Assembly (NCBI GenBank): GCA_900540145.1
Contig: UQEW01000060.1
Coordinates: 1 to 14,463, forward strand
From: an uncultured Eubacteriales bacterium
GTDB lineage: Bacteria; Bacillota; Clostridia; Peptostreptococcales; Anaerovoracaceae
DNA: 14,463 nt
Direction of reading: 5' to 3'
Shown here: positions 7,740 through 14,227 of the stretch, in pieces
How the letters are laid out: each line of letters opens with the position of its first letter
How positions within the stretch are numbered: the first letter of the stretch is position 1
Made by a program: the position numbers and the translations under genes
The notes under the pieces: generated by a model
The model's database searches: none
What the model was told of the DNA's origin: nothing
Seen by the model: only the letters and a program-made list of their open reading frames with translations

Positions 7740-8681
7740 CTATCCTCTCTTGAGAAACGCCGAACAGCAGTGCATCGCTCCGAATCCCTTAAGGATTTCG
7801 TCGACGCAAAGAGGGATAACTTTAATGCCGTTCTTTTCAAGCAGCTCCTGTGAACGCGGACAGCCTGACGGCATGACTATCAGTCCCGGTTCCAGCGCCA
7901 CGAAGTTTATGGCAAGCTTTTCTTTCGCTTCAACCCTCGAAGGGCACTCCAAAAGTTTAATTCCTTTCCTCTTAAGAGCGTCGCAGACGTCGTAAGGAAC
8001 CTGTGAAGCATGAATCATCGCCACATCATGGGATGCCATATTCAAAAGTCCGTCGATATGAGCGTGTCCGTAAGGTATCTGCATGTGCAGAATATCGGTA
8101 ACGCCCATGCGCTTTAGCTCCGCCTCGACCATTTCATAGCCTTCTCTGTTGGTTCTCACTCCGGAAGCCAAAACCACGGTACGCCTGTCTATCCACATCG
8201 CCATAGCTCCCTCAAATGTCGCTCCTCCGCATACGGTCCTTATGATCGGAACCCCAAGCTCAGCCAGCTTCTTCGCCGCGTAACGCTCTTCACCGCGCCT
8301 CGATTCCGTCGCGGGTCTTGTGACTATAGCTCCTTCGGGGGTCATAAAGACAAGATCTCGGCAAAACAACGCGTTAGGCCTGTTCGCGGGAACGTCTTCA
8401 ACATAATGGACCCTCGCTCCGTGACTGCGGTAGACGTCTGCCAGCGCATCGTGCTGCGCTCTGAATTTTTCCGGATCGATTTCGTCCCTAAAGCGAGCTG
8501 CACGCCAGTCGAAATTTTCAATTTCTTTTCCTGGCCTGTGCATCAGCACGTCTTTAAGTTTTTCAACTTCAGAACATACGCCCCAGTCGCCCCAAAGCTC
8601 TTTCATATCGTCCTCGATAGAGCTTTCTTTTGGAAACCACCGCTCACCGGCAAGCGCGTCTATGTCTCTCTCTTTTTCCAT
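7740..8681 (-). CDS. Arginine deiminase/DDAH-like amidinohydrolase
   Basis: 313 aa, the usual size of dimethylarginine dimethylaminohydrolase and related guanidine-modifying enzymes, which act through a covalent thiouronium intermediate on a cysteine. Seen: substrate-loop region RPNALFCRDLVF (101-112), GGATFEG (Glu157), HAHIDG (His208, Asp210), and a C-terminal GAMHCC (His304, Cys305 as likely nucleophile, Cys306 next to it). The catalytic Glu/His/Cys set is therefore intact. Known: the fold converts arginine, methylated arginines or agmatine to citrulline or carbamoyl products plus ammonia or an amine; the exact substrate cannot be assigned. Start: ATG 8679-8681 follows AAGGAG; the open frame upstream to 8876 runs through the promoter and operators and is not coding. 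First gene of the sigma-54 operon, followed 31 bases later by the M28-like gene. Confidence 0.88.
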   Translation of the reverse strand: MEKERDIDALAGERWFPKESSIEDDMKELWGDWGVCSEVEKLKDVLMHRPGKEIENFDWRAARFRDEIDPEKFRAQHDALADVYRSHGARVHYVEDVPANRPNALFCRDLVFMTPEGAIVTRPATESRRGEERYAAKKLAELGVPIIRTVCGGATFEGAMAMWIDRRTVVLASGVRTNREGYEMVEAELKRMGVTDILHMQIPYGHAHIDGLLNMASHDVAMIHASQVPYDVCDALKRKGIKLLECPSRVEAKEKLAINFVALEPGLIVMPSGCPRSQELLEKNGIKVIPLCVDEILKGFGAMHCCSAFLKRG

Positions 8682-8717
8682 ATACTTTCTCCTTTCTTGA
8701 AGTTTCCATAAGTATAA

Positions 8718-8733
8718 CGCAAGAACCATGCCA
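8718..8733 (-). promoter_or_regulatory. Sigma-54 (-24/-12) promoter of the amidinohydrolase operon
   Basis: Minus strand TGGCATGGTTCTTGCG matches the consensus TGGCACGNNNNTTGCW at all but two of its 12 defined positions, with GG and GC correctly 12 bases apart. The expected start (about 8708) gives a leader of about 27 bases containing the AAGGAG of the 8681 gene. A sigma-54 activator gene lies directly upstream on the same strand. Confidence 0.85.
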
Positions 8734-8790
8734 CGACGAAAACGTTGATTTTTCACGGGTTTACAAAGCTTTAAGGAAAAATTTTTTGAC

Positions 8791-8835
8791 AAGTAAAGGG
8801 AGACTTTACCTATTTGGTAAAGTCTCCCTTTACTT
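8791..8835. promoter_or_regulatory. Paired dyad operators, likely enhancer (UAS) for the sigma-54 activator
   Basis: A perfect 20-base-arm palindrome (8791-8810 / 8816-8835, 5-base centre) is built from two smaller dyads: GTAAAGGGAGACTTTAC (8793-8809) and GTAAAGTCTCCCTTTAC (8817-8833). That gives four GTAAAG half-sites, with dyad centres 24 bp apart. The sites lie about 60-115 bp upstream of the -24/-12 element, the usual range for enhancer-binding-protein sites, and after the activator gene's hairpin. No T-run follows on either strand, so a terminator is unlikely. Confidence 0.72.
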
Positions 8836-8843
8836 ACGAAAAC

Positions 8844-8899
8844 GCGGGCCGGTCTGAGTTGACGGATGGTATTCAAAATGGTCTATCAGTCCGGCCCGC
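8844..8899 (-). terminator. Probable terminator of the enhancer-binding protein gene
   Basis: GC-rich arms of 14 bases (8844-8857 and 8886-8899), complementary except for one mismatch, with a 28-base loop. It starts 15 bases after the activator stop codon, and on the minus strand the stem ends in GCGTTTTCG. The short T-run and long loop make it imperfect, but its position between the activator and the operators fits termination. Confidence 0.55.
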
Positions 8900-8914
8900 G
8901 GCAGTCATTTATAT

Positions 8915-10459
8915 TTAACGTTTCAGTCCATATTTTTTCATCTTGTAATTAAGATTCTGCTTTGTTATACCTAAAAGCTTGGCGGCTTCTACCAGGCTAT
9001 CAGTTGCTTCTATAGCTTTCGTTATGAGAAATTTTTCATACGACTCCATGGCCTTGTCAAGCGGCAAAATATCTTCTACGGCCGTACCCCCCCCCCATAA
9101 AAATTCAGCTTCCGAAAACGTACCGGCAGGCTCCTCGGCGCTTATAACCGCCTCAGGCCCGGCATTAGAATCAGAAAGCCGATGCATAACGGCCGAATCA
9201 TCGCTCCGCGCGCAATCCAGAGCCGAACGCGATGTCTTAAGTAAGGCTAAATCCGGGTTTGATATCCGAACGCTGTCAGAAACCTTAGCTGCTCGCTCAA
9301 TCAAATATTTGGGGATATTCTTTGCCGTTATCTCTTTAGATTCCACTATGTTAAAAGCTCCTTCTATTACATTCTTGAGTTCTCTCACATTGCCCGGCCA
9401 ATCGTAATTCTTGAATATGTTCTCCGTTTCTTCGTCAATCCCCGTTATTTCCAAGCCCATGCTCTCGTTATAACGGTCTATAAAATAGTCTGTCAAGAAT
9501 TGCAAATCGCCTGTTCGCTCCCTAAGCGGGGGGATTTCGAGCTGCACCACGCTTAGCCTGTAAAAGAGGTCTCTTCTAAGCTCGCCGTCCCTAACGCATT
9601 TAAGCGGTTCTTTGTTAAACGCCGTTATTATCTTCACGTCAAACTTTATCGGCTCCAAGCCACCTAAACGTACGGCTTGCTTTTCTTCTATCGCTTTCAG
9701 AAGCTTGGCTTGCAAGGCTGTCTCCATCGAATTCAGCTCGTCTAAAAAAAGAGTGCCTCCGTCTGCAATTTCAAACAATCCCGCTTTATTTTCCGCTCCG
9801 GTGTACGCTCCCTTTACGGTTCCGAAAAGAATACTCTCAACAAGGTTAGGCGGAATCGCGGCGCAGTTTTGTGATACAAATCTCTTTCCGCGCCTTTTGC
9901 TCTGAGTATGTATCGCCTGAGCAAAAAGCTCCTTACCTGTCCCCGTCTCGCCATAGAGCAAGACCGACGAATCCGTATCGGCTATAATAGGTATTTTTTC
10001 CTTTATAAGCTCAATCTGCCGCGAATTCGTCTTAATATCGTCTAAAGTATAAAGCGGATGCATGTACGATTTCCTGAAAGAAATATTTATATACTGTCTT
10101 TTAAACGGTATGTCTATGTATCTCGAAACGTCGACAGCTCCTACTATCCGGCCGTTTTCCTTTATAGGGAGCGTCGTGTTTACGGCGTTTATGTTTTGGC
10201 CTTTATAGCTTTTCAGCGTCTGAAATTCATTGGAAATACTCTTTCCTGTTTTCAGCACACGCAGTATGCTGCTTGATTCCTCGGTCAAATCAGGGTAAAT
10301 TTCAGTTATATGCTTGTGAATCACGTCACTCTCTTTCAAGTGATTGAGATTAGGCCTATAATTTTTGTAAAACTCCACATAACCTCTCTCGTTCGTCACC
10401 ATTATTCCGTCGATATAGTTATACAAATTGAGTAATTGTTCCACGTATTTCTCAATCAT
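8915..10459 (-). CDS. RocR-like sigma-54 enhancer-binding protein (PAS, AAA+, Fis-type HTH)
   Basis: 514 aa transcription activator that hydrolyses ATP to open sigma-54 promoters. Seen: N-terminal PAS-like sensor (about 10-115), AAA+ domain with Walker A GETGTGKE (170-177), sigma-54 contact loop GAYTGA (217-222), Walker B TLFLDE (236-241), LEIPPLRER (307-315) and WPGNVREL (354-361), then a poorly conserved ~75-residue linker and a Fis-type HTH (AAKLLGITKQNLNYKMKKYG, about 491-510). No receiver domain, so it is probably switched by a small ligand. Known: RocR of Bacillus subtilis has this architecture and controls arginine catabolism, in keeping with the amidinohydrolase operon downstream. Start: ATG 10457-10459 is 8 bases after AAGGAG; an upstream TTG is only 2 bases away from it. 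The start overlaps the preceding 99-aa gene by 8 bases. The linker contains a run of ten G (see 9087-9096). Confidence 0.93.
   Translation of the reverse strand: MIEKYVEQLLNLYNYIDGIMVTNERGYVEFYKNYRPNLNHLKESDVIHKHITEIYPDLTEESSSILRVLKTGKSISNEFQTLKSYKGQNINAVNTTLPIKENGRIVGAVDVSRYIDIPFKRQYINISFRKSYMHPLYTLDDIKTNSRQIELIKEKIPIIADTDSSVLLYGETGTGKELFAQAIHTQSKRRGKRFVSQNCAAIPPNLVESILFGTVKGAYTGAENKAGLFEIADGGTLFLDELNSMETALQAKLLKAIEEKQAVRLGGLEPIKFDVKIITAFNKEPLKCVRDGELRRDLFYRLSVVQLEIPPLRERTGDLQFLTDYFIDRYNESMGLEITGIDEETENIFKNYDWPGNVRELKNVIEGAFNIVESKEITAKNIPKYLIERAAKVSDSVRISNPDLALLKTSRSALDCARSDDSAVMHRLSDSNAGPEAVISAEEPAGTFSEAEFLWGGGTAVEDILPLDKAMESYEKFLITKAIEATDSLVEAAKLLGITKQNLNYKMKKYGLKR
9087..9096. repeat. Run of ten C/G inside the activator gene
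   Basis: Ten consecutive C on the plus strand (ten G in the coding strand, encoding most of WGGGT, about residues 455-459). It lies in the linker between the AAA+ and HTH domains. A one-base slip would keep the ATPase but remove the DNA-binding domain. Confidence 0.9.
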
Positions 10460-10751
10460 TTTCAAGGCTCCTTTCCGTATCCATCAGCATATAGCCATAT
10501 AAACGCCGATGCGGCTGTTCCTTCAAGATAAACCTCCCCGGAATTCCTATATAACTTTTCTCCTGACTGTTTCCTATGATAAAATGGCCGTATTTTTTCG
10601 CCATCGGATATACTTCTCTGCAAAAATTTTGAAGTATTTCAACGTCAGTCTCCTTATGCCACCTGCTTTTCGTCTCGTCCGCGGCAAAAATCCCCTGATT
10701 GTTTTTTTTCATAAACTGATTCAAAAGCCGCATCAAATATTGTCCGTTCAT
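10452..10751 (-). CDS. Uncharacterised 99-aa protein coupled to the sigma-54 activator
   Basis: Seen: ATG 10749-10751 preceded by GGGAGG at good spacing. The product begins MNGQYLMRLLNQFMKKNNQG, has no membrane segment or signal peptide, contains an aromatic/Gly-rich middle (HFIIGN, YIGIPGRF at about 56-74) and ends in acidic/polar residues. Its TGA (10452-10454) overlaps the activator start by 8 bases, so the two are almost certainly co-translated. I do not recognise the family. Inference: the tight coupling suggests a functional partner of the activator, for example a small sensor, anti-activator or stabiliser; nothing in the sequence proves this. It is the first gene of this unit, divergent from the small glycyl-radical gene across 177 bases. 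Confidence 0.75.
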   Translation of the reverse strand: MNGQYLMRLLNQFMKKNNQGIFAADETKSRWHKETDVEILQNFCREVYPMAKKYGHFIIGNSQEKSYIGIPGRFILKEQPHRRLYGYMLMDTERSLEND

Positions 10752-10807
10752 TTTAAAACCTCCCTAATAATATGATTGCGGCCTTATTACTATGCTTAAA
10801 AGAAAAG

Positions 10808-10823
10808 CAACTAATTATTGTGT
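10808..10823. promoter_or_regulatory. Possible NrdR box upstream of the stand-alone glycyl-radical gene
   Basis: CAACTAATTATTGTGT matches the NrdR consensus ACACWATATATWGTGT at 12 of 16 positions. The AT-rich context makes a chance match possible, but the downstream gene is NrdD-related, which is the expected target class. Confidence 0.35.
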
Positions 10824-10841
10824 ATCTTTATGTTTTTAGGG

Positions 10842-10870
10842 TTTAAATATAAAATATATGTGTGTATATT
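10842..10870 (+). promoter_or_regulatory. Possible sigma-A promoter for the stand-alone glycyl-radical gene
   Basis: TTTAAA (10842-10847, 4/6) with a 17-base spacer to TATATT (10865-10870, 5/6), giving a leader of about 50 bases. The region is very AT-rich, so this is tentative. Confidence 0.35.
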
Positions 10871-10928
10871 AAACATAGCCGTCAAAACCGGCGGCAAACA
10901 GTCAAGTAAGTTAAGGAAGGGTTATCAT

Positions 10929-11207
10929 ATGAGTGTAAGCATCACAGGGAATGCACCTGTCGAAGAAAAAATGGCATACGTAAATTATCTTGAAAGCAAA
11001 TATAACAGAAAGCTGAAATCTCTCGACATCAATATCGATGGCGATTTTGCTGATTTAAAATATGAATTCGAGCAGGTTCCTTTTGAAAGAATACACAGAA
11101 TCACAGGCTAACTTGTGGGGACCATGGAGCAGTGGAACTCCGCTAAAACGGCCGAAGAGCGCGATCGCGTAAAGCACGACATAAGCTCCGGCATGGAACG
11201 TCTGTAG
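10929..11207 (+). pseudogene. Stand-alone NrdD-type glycyl-radical domain gene, interrupted by TAA
   Basis: Seen: ATG 10929-10931 with AAGGAAGG upstream. The frame encodes MSVSITGNAPVEEKMAYVNY and on to FERIHRITG (52-60), where TAA (11109-11111) follows; the same frame then continues LVGTMEQWNSAKTAEERDRV to a TAG at 11205-11207. FERIHRITG-[stop]-LVGTM aligns with FERIRRITGYLVGTM at the C-terminus of NrdD here, and the match continues to the shared ERL end; the stop replaces the Tyr after the radical glycine. Intact, it would be a 92-aa protein: a ~50-residue N-terminal part unlike NrdD, without the NrdD zinc cysteines, plus a glycyl-radical domain. Known: GrcA/YfiD plays such a spare-part role for pyruvate formate-lyase. 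Inference: it served, or serves, NrdD in the same way. The stop may be a real inactivation, a base-call error, or yield a 60-aa product. Convergent with nrdG. Confidence 0.8.
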
Positions 11208-11296
11208 ATATCTGCGTGAAAACAACAGCCTGCCGCGGTTATATATACAATATAACATACAACGTCCGCAATCACAACAAGCCGTCAAAAATTCGA

Positions 11297-11320
11297 TTTT
11301 AAATGTATTTTTCTGCCAGC
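11297..11320. repeat. 24-bp direct repeat, copy 2 (3' end of nrdG)
   Basis: Identical to 3801-3824 in the same orientation; it covers the last seven codons and stop of nrdG plus two downstream bases. The two copies bracket 7,472 bases that include all of the higher-G+C sigma-54 block and the small glycyl-radical gene. Copy 2 is part of an intact gene, so it marks the presumed original target. Confidence 0.8.
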
Positions 11321-11853
11321 ACGACTTTTCCCGCCTGGCGCGTCTTATTCATGTCTATGACTCTTTGATTTGAACTTCCTCTGAAAAGCAACGTCAGATC
11401 TTTTTTTTCCAAAATAAATCTTCCGTCCACCAAAAAATCTATCACGGAAAGCAATTTATCCACAGATTCATCATGCATTTCCTTAAGTTCCTCATAAGTA
11501 TAACCGCTATATGCCATTAAATTCAAATCAGAACGCATTTCCTTCAATGCCATGGCAAGGCTGAAGAAGGCTTCCGGCTGGCAGAAAGGCTCTCCGCCGC
11601 TAAAAGTCACTCCGTCGAGCAATGGATTAGATGCCACCGCGTCAACTATCTTGGAAATATCACAATCGTATCCACCGTTGAAATCATGAGTTTCCTGATT
11701 ATGGCATCCTTTGCATCCATGGGGACAGCCTTGGCAAAAAACCGTCAGACGAAGGCCGGGGCCGTCGACGATAGACTCGCGAACAACCCCTGCCATTCTT
11801 ATTGTATTAAAATCTTTTTTATTATTAAAGTCTTTCCAATCCTGTTTGGACAT
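11299..11853 (-). CDS. nrdG: Anaerobic ribonucleotide reductase activating protein (radical SAM)
   Basis: 184 aa, within the usual size range for NrdG. It uses a 4Fe-4S cluster and S-adenosylmethionine to create the glycyl radical on NrdD. Seen: FCQGCPHGCKGCHN with the CxxxCxxC cluster motif (C43, C47, C50) and GGEP (86-89), preceded by the typical GVVRESIVDGPGLR (22-35). The start ATG (11851-11853) lies within the 3' end of nrdD, a 29-base overlap, so translation is probably coupled; the ribosome binding site (ACAGGG) is weak. The N-terminus has a ~19-residue polar extension before the conserved part; Met20 is an alternative start but has no ribosome binding site. The last codons coincide with the 24-bp repeat. 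It could also activate the stand-alone glycyl-radical protein encoded convergently at 10929-11207. Confidence 0.95.
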   Translation of the reverse strand: MSKQDWKDFNNKKDFNTIRMAGVVRESIVDGPGLRLTVFCQGCPHGCKGCHNQETHDFNGGYDCDISKIVDAVASNPLLDGVTFSGGEPFCQPEAFFSLAMALKEMRSDLNLMAYSGYTYEELKEMHDESVDKLLSVIDFLVDGRFILEKKDLTLLFRGSSNQRVIDMNKTRQAGKVVLAEKYI

Positions 11854-14170
11854 CGTGTTTTACCCTGTCTCTTTCTTCCGCTTTCTTTGCGTTATTCCAA
11901 TGGTCCATGGTGCCTACCAGATATCCTGTGATTCTGCGTATCCTTTCGAAGCCTACGTCGCCTTCATCTTCTTTTCTGTGACACATAGGACACTCGTTAT
12001 CGATTATTCCAGTATAGCCACAGCAAGGATCCCTGTCTACAGGATGATTTATCGAACCGTAACCGATGCCCGACTCTTTCATGAACCTTACTACTTTTTC
12101 AAAGGCATCCAGGTTTTTTAAAGGATCGCCGTCCAGTTCTATGTACGAAATATGACCTCCGTTGGTAAGTTCATGATAAGGAGCCTCCAGCCTTATCTTG
12201 TCAAAGGCGTTTATTTCATAGTATACAGGAATGTGGAAGCTGTTGGTATAGTAATCTCTATCTGTTACACCTTCTATAATTCCGTATTTTTCCTTATCTA
12301 TTCTTACAAATCTGCCGGAAAGGCCTTCTGCCGGAGTAGCTATGAGGGACCAGTTGAGACCTGTTTTTCTGGACATCTCATCCATTCTCTTTCTCATATA
12401 ACCTATGATCTCAAGTCCCAGAATCTGGGATTCTTTAGATTCGCCGTGATGCTTTCCGGTAAGAGCTTTAAGGCATTCTGCCAGGCCTATAAAGCCTACG
12501 GTAAGCGTGCCGTGCTTTATAACTTCTTCTATTGTGTCGTCAGGTCCCAGCTTATCTGAGTCAAGCCATATTCCCTGCCCCATCAGGAACGGGAAATTTC
12601 TTACTTTTTTCTGAGACTGTATCTTGAATCTGTCATACAGCTGAGCGCATGCCAAATCTATCATATTGTCAAGGCCCTCAAAGAACATATCCAAATCGCC
12701 CTTGGCTTTTATGGCCAGTCTAGGCAAATTGATAGAGGTGAAACTTAGATTTCCTCTTCCGGTAACGATTTCTCTCGTTGGGTCATAAGTATTTCCAATT
12801 ACTCTCGTTCTGCATCCCATATAAGCGCATTCGGTATTAGGGTCGCCTTCTACCAGATACTTTTTATTGAACGGAGCATCTAAGAAGGAGAAGTTAGGGA
12901 ACAGTCTCTTCGCCGAAACCCTGCATGCCAGCTTGAACAAATCGTAGTTAGGGTCTTCGGGATTGTAACTGACACCTTCTTTTACTTTGAATATCTGTAT
13001 AGGGAATATAGGCGTCTCACCGTTGCCAAGACCTGCTTCTGTAGCCAGCATTACAGACTCCATAACAAGTCTGCCTTCCGGAGAAGTGTCAGTACCGTAG
13101 TTGATGGAGCTAAAAGGTACTTGAGCTCCCGCTCTGGAATGCATAGTATTTAGATTATGTATAAATGCTTCCATGGCCTGATAGGTTTTGCGTCTGATTT
13201 CCTTATCGGCAAACTTAGTTGCTCTATCCTGCATCTTTTTCGCTTCACCTTCCGGAACTATCTTCTTAAGTTCTTCAAGTTCCAGCTCTTTATAATTATT
13301 ATCCCAAGCCATGCAAGGATAAACGCCATGCTCATCTTCAATTTTCTTACCCAGCTCTTTCATTCTTTCAACGCCGTCTTCCACATCTTCAAGAATATCG
13401 AGCATCTTTCCTAAATTGTTTAAATAAAGTTTCTTATAGGTTTTTTTAACTCCCGGAGCCATACCATAATCAAAATTTGGAACTGACTGACCGCCATGCT
13501 GGTCGTTTTGGTTGGATTGTATAGCGATGCAAGCAAGCGCAGCGTAACTTTCAATGTCATTAGGCTCTCTCAGATGTCCGTGACCTGTAGAAAAACCGTC
13601 TTTAAGCAACTTTACCAAGTCTATCTGACAGCAAGTCATCGTAAGGGTATAGAAATCCATGTCGTGTATGTGTATATCGCCTTCTTCATGAGCTTTTACA
13701 TGCTTAGGGTCAATAACATACATCTTATAAAATTCTTTTGCTCCTTCGGAACCATATTTAAGCATGGTTCCCATGGCAGTGTTTCCGTCTATATTGGCAT
13801 TTTCACGTTTTATCTCATTTTCCTTAGCTTCTTTGAAAGTCAGATCTTCATAAATCTTCATGAGTCTTGTATTCATATCTCTGACTCTCGTACGTTCAGC
13901 CCTATAAAGGATATATTCCTTTGCAGTTCTGGCATGTCCGTTCTCTATAAGAACTTTTTCGACAGCATCCTGAATCTGCTCAACTGTAGGTACCTGATTA
14001 TGACATATTTCAAGAAGGTATAATTCCGTCTGTCTTGCCAGATACATGGCCATTTCTTTGTCTTTTCCTCCAAGTACCTGTGCGGCCTTAAATATAGCAT
14101 CAGCAATTTTATGTACATCGTAATCTACCATACGACCGTCTCTTTTAATTATTTTCTTAATGCTGTCCAT
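11825..14170 (-). CDS. nrdD: Anaerobic (class III) ribonucleoside-triphosphate reductase
   Basis: 781 aa, full length. Reduces ribonucleotides to deoxyribonucleotides for DNA synthesis without oxygen, using a glycyl radical made by NrdG. Seen in order: N-terminal ATP-cone (about 3-95, with IKRDGR and YDVHKI) for allosteric control, HIHDMDFY (167-174), GGQSVPNFDYG (226-236), the active-site region AYMGCRTRV (449-457, Cys453), GNLSFTSINLPR (473-484), a C-terminal zinc site CC (716-717) and CPMC (727-730), and RRITGYLVG with the radical Gly749. All catalytic features are intact. The ATG (14168-14170) follows AGAGGT. The gene overlaps nrdG by 29 bases as one operon. A promoter with NrdR boxes lies directly upstream, so repression by NrdR when deoxynucleotides are plentiful is expected. 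Its C-terminal 40 residues are nearly duplicated in the small plus-strand gene at 10929-11207. Confidence 0.97.
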   Translation of the reverse strand: MDSIKKIIKRDGRMVDYDVHKIADAIFKAAQVLGGKDKEMAMYLARQTELYLLEICHNQVPTVEQIQDAVEKVLIENGHARTAKEYILYRAERTRVRDMNTRLMKIYEDLTFKEAKENEIKRENANIDGNTAMGTMLKYGSEGAKEFYKMYVIDPKHVKAHEEGDIHIHDMDFYTLTMTCCQIDLVKLLKDGFSTGHGHLREPNDIESYAALACIAIQSNQNDQHGGQSVPNFDYGMAPGVKKTYKKLYLNNLGKMLDILEDVEDGVERMKELGKKIEDEHGVYPCMAWDNNYKELELEELKKIVPEGEAKKMQDRATKFADKEIRRKTYQAMEAFIHNLNTMHSRAGAQVPFSSINYGTDTSPEGRLVMESVMLATEAGLGNGETPIFPIQIFKVKEGVSYNPEDPNYDLFKLACRVSAKRLFPNFSFLDAPFNKKYLVEGDPNTECAYMGCRTRVIGNTYDPTREIVTGRGNLSFTSINLPRLAIKAKGDLDMFFEGLDNMIDLACAQLYDRFKIQSQKKVRNFPFLMGQGIWLDSDKLGPDDTIEEVIKHGTLTVGFIGLAECLKALTGKHHGESKESQILGLEIIGYMRKRMDEMSRKTGLNWSLIATPAEGLSGRFVRIDKEKYGIIEGVTDRDYYTNSFHIPVYYEINAFDKIRLEAPYHELTNGGHISYIELDGDPLKNLDAFEKVVRFMKESGIGYGSINHPVDRDPCCGYTGIIDNECPMCHRKEDEGDVGFERIRRITGYLVGTMDHWNNAKKAEERDRVKHDVQTGLERL

Positions 14171-14201
14171 GATTTCTTACCTCTTTTCTCCAGTCGCTCT
14201 A

Positions 14202-14217
14202 CCACAATATATAGTAG
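14202..14217. promoter_or_regulatory. NrdR box 1 (downstream of the nrdD start site)
   Basis: CCACAATATATAGTAG matches the NrdR consensus ACACWATATATWGTGT at 13 of 16 positions, with an unbroken core. It lies 31 bases upstream of the nrdD ATG, just downstream of the predicted transcription start. Confidence 0.75.
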
Positions 14218-14227
14218 CTGCATAAAG

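Noticed and set aside
8738..8750. IHF-like site (AATCAACGTTTTC) beside the sigma-54 promoter
   Set aside because: One mismatch to consensus, but Firmicutes generally lack IHF and the site touches the -24 element instead of lying midway to the operators.
8791..8835. Long perfect palindrome read as a rho-independent terminator
   Set aside because: Neither strand has a T-run after the stem, the arms resolve into two dyads, and a separate GC-rich hairpin (8844-8899) already follows the activator gene.
8682..8876. N-terminal extension of the amidinohydrolase (65 extra codons)
   Set aside because: The extension would run through the operators and the sigma-54 promoter, and the internal ATG at 8681 has a proper AAGGAG.
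11109..11111. Recoding of the stop codon as selenocysteine or pyrrolysine
   Set aside because: The codon is TAA; known recoding uses TGA or TAG, and the NrdD counterpart is a simple Tyr.
13496..14023. 175-codon open frame on the plus strand inside nrdD
   Set aside because: Antisense of a fully conserved nrdD; no ribosome binding site or family resemblance.
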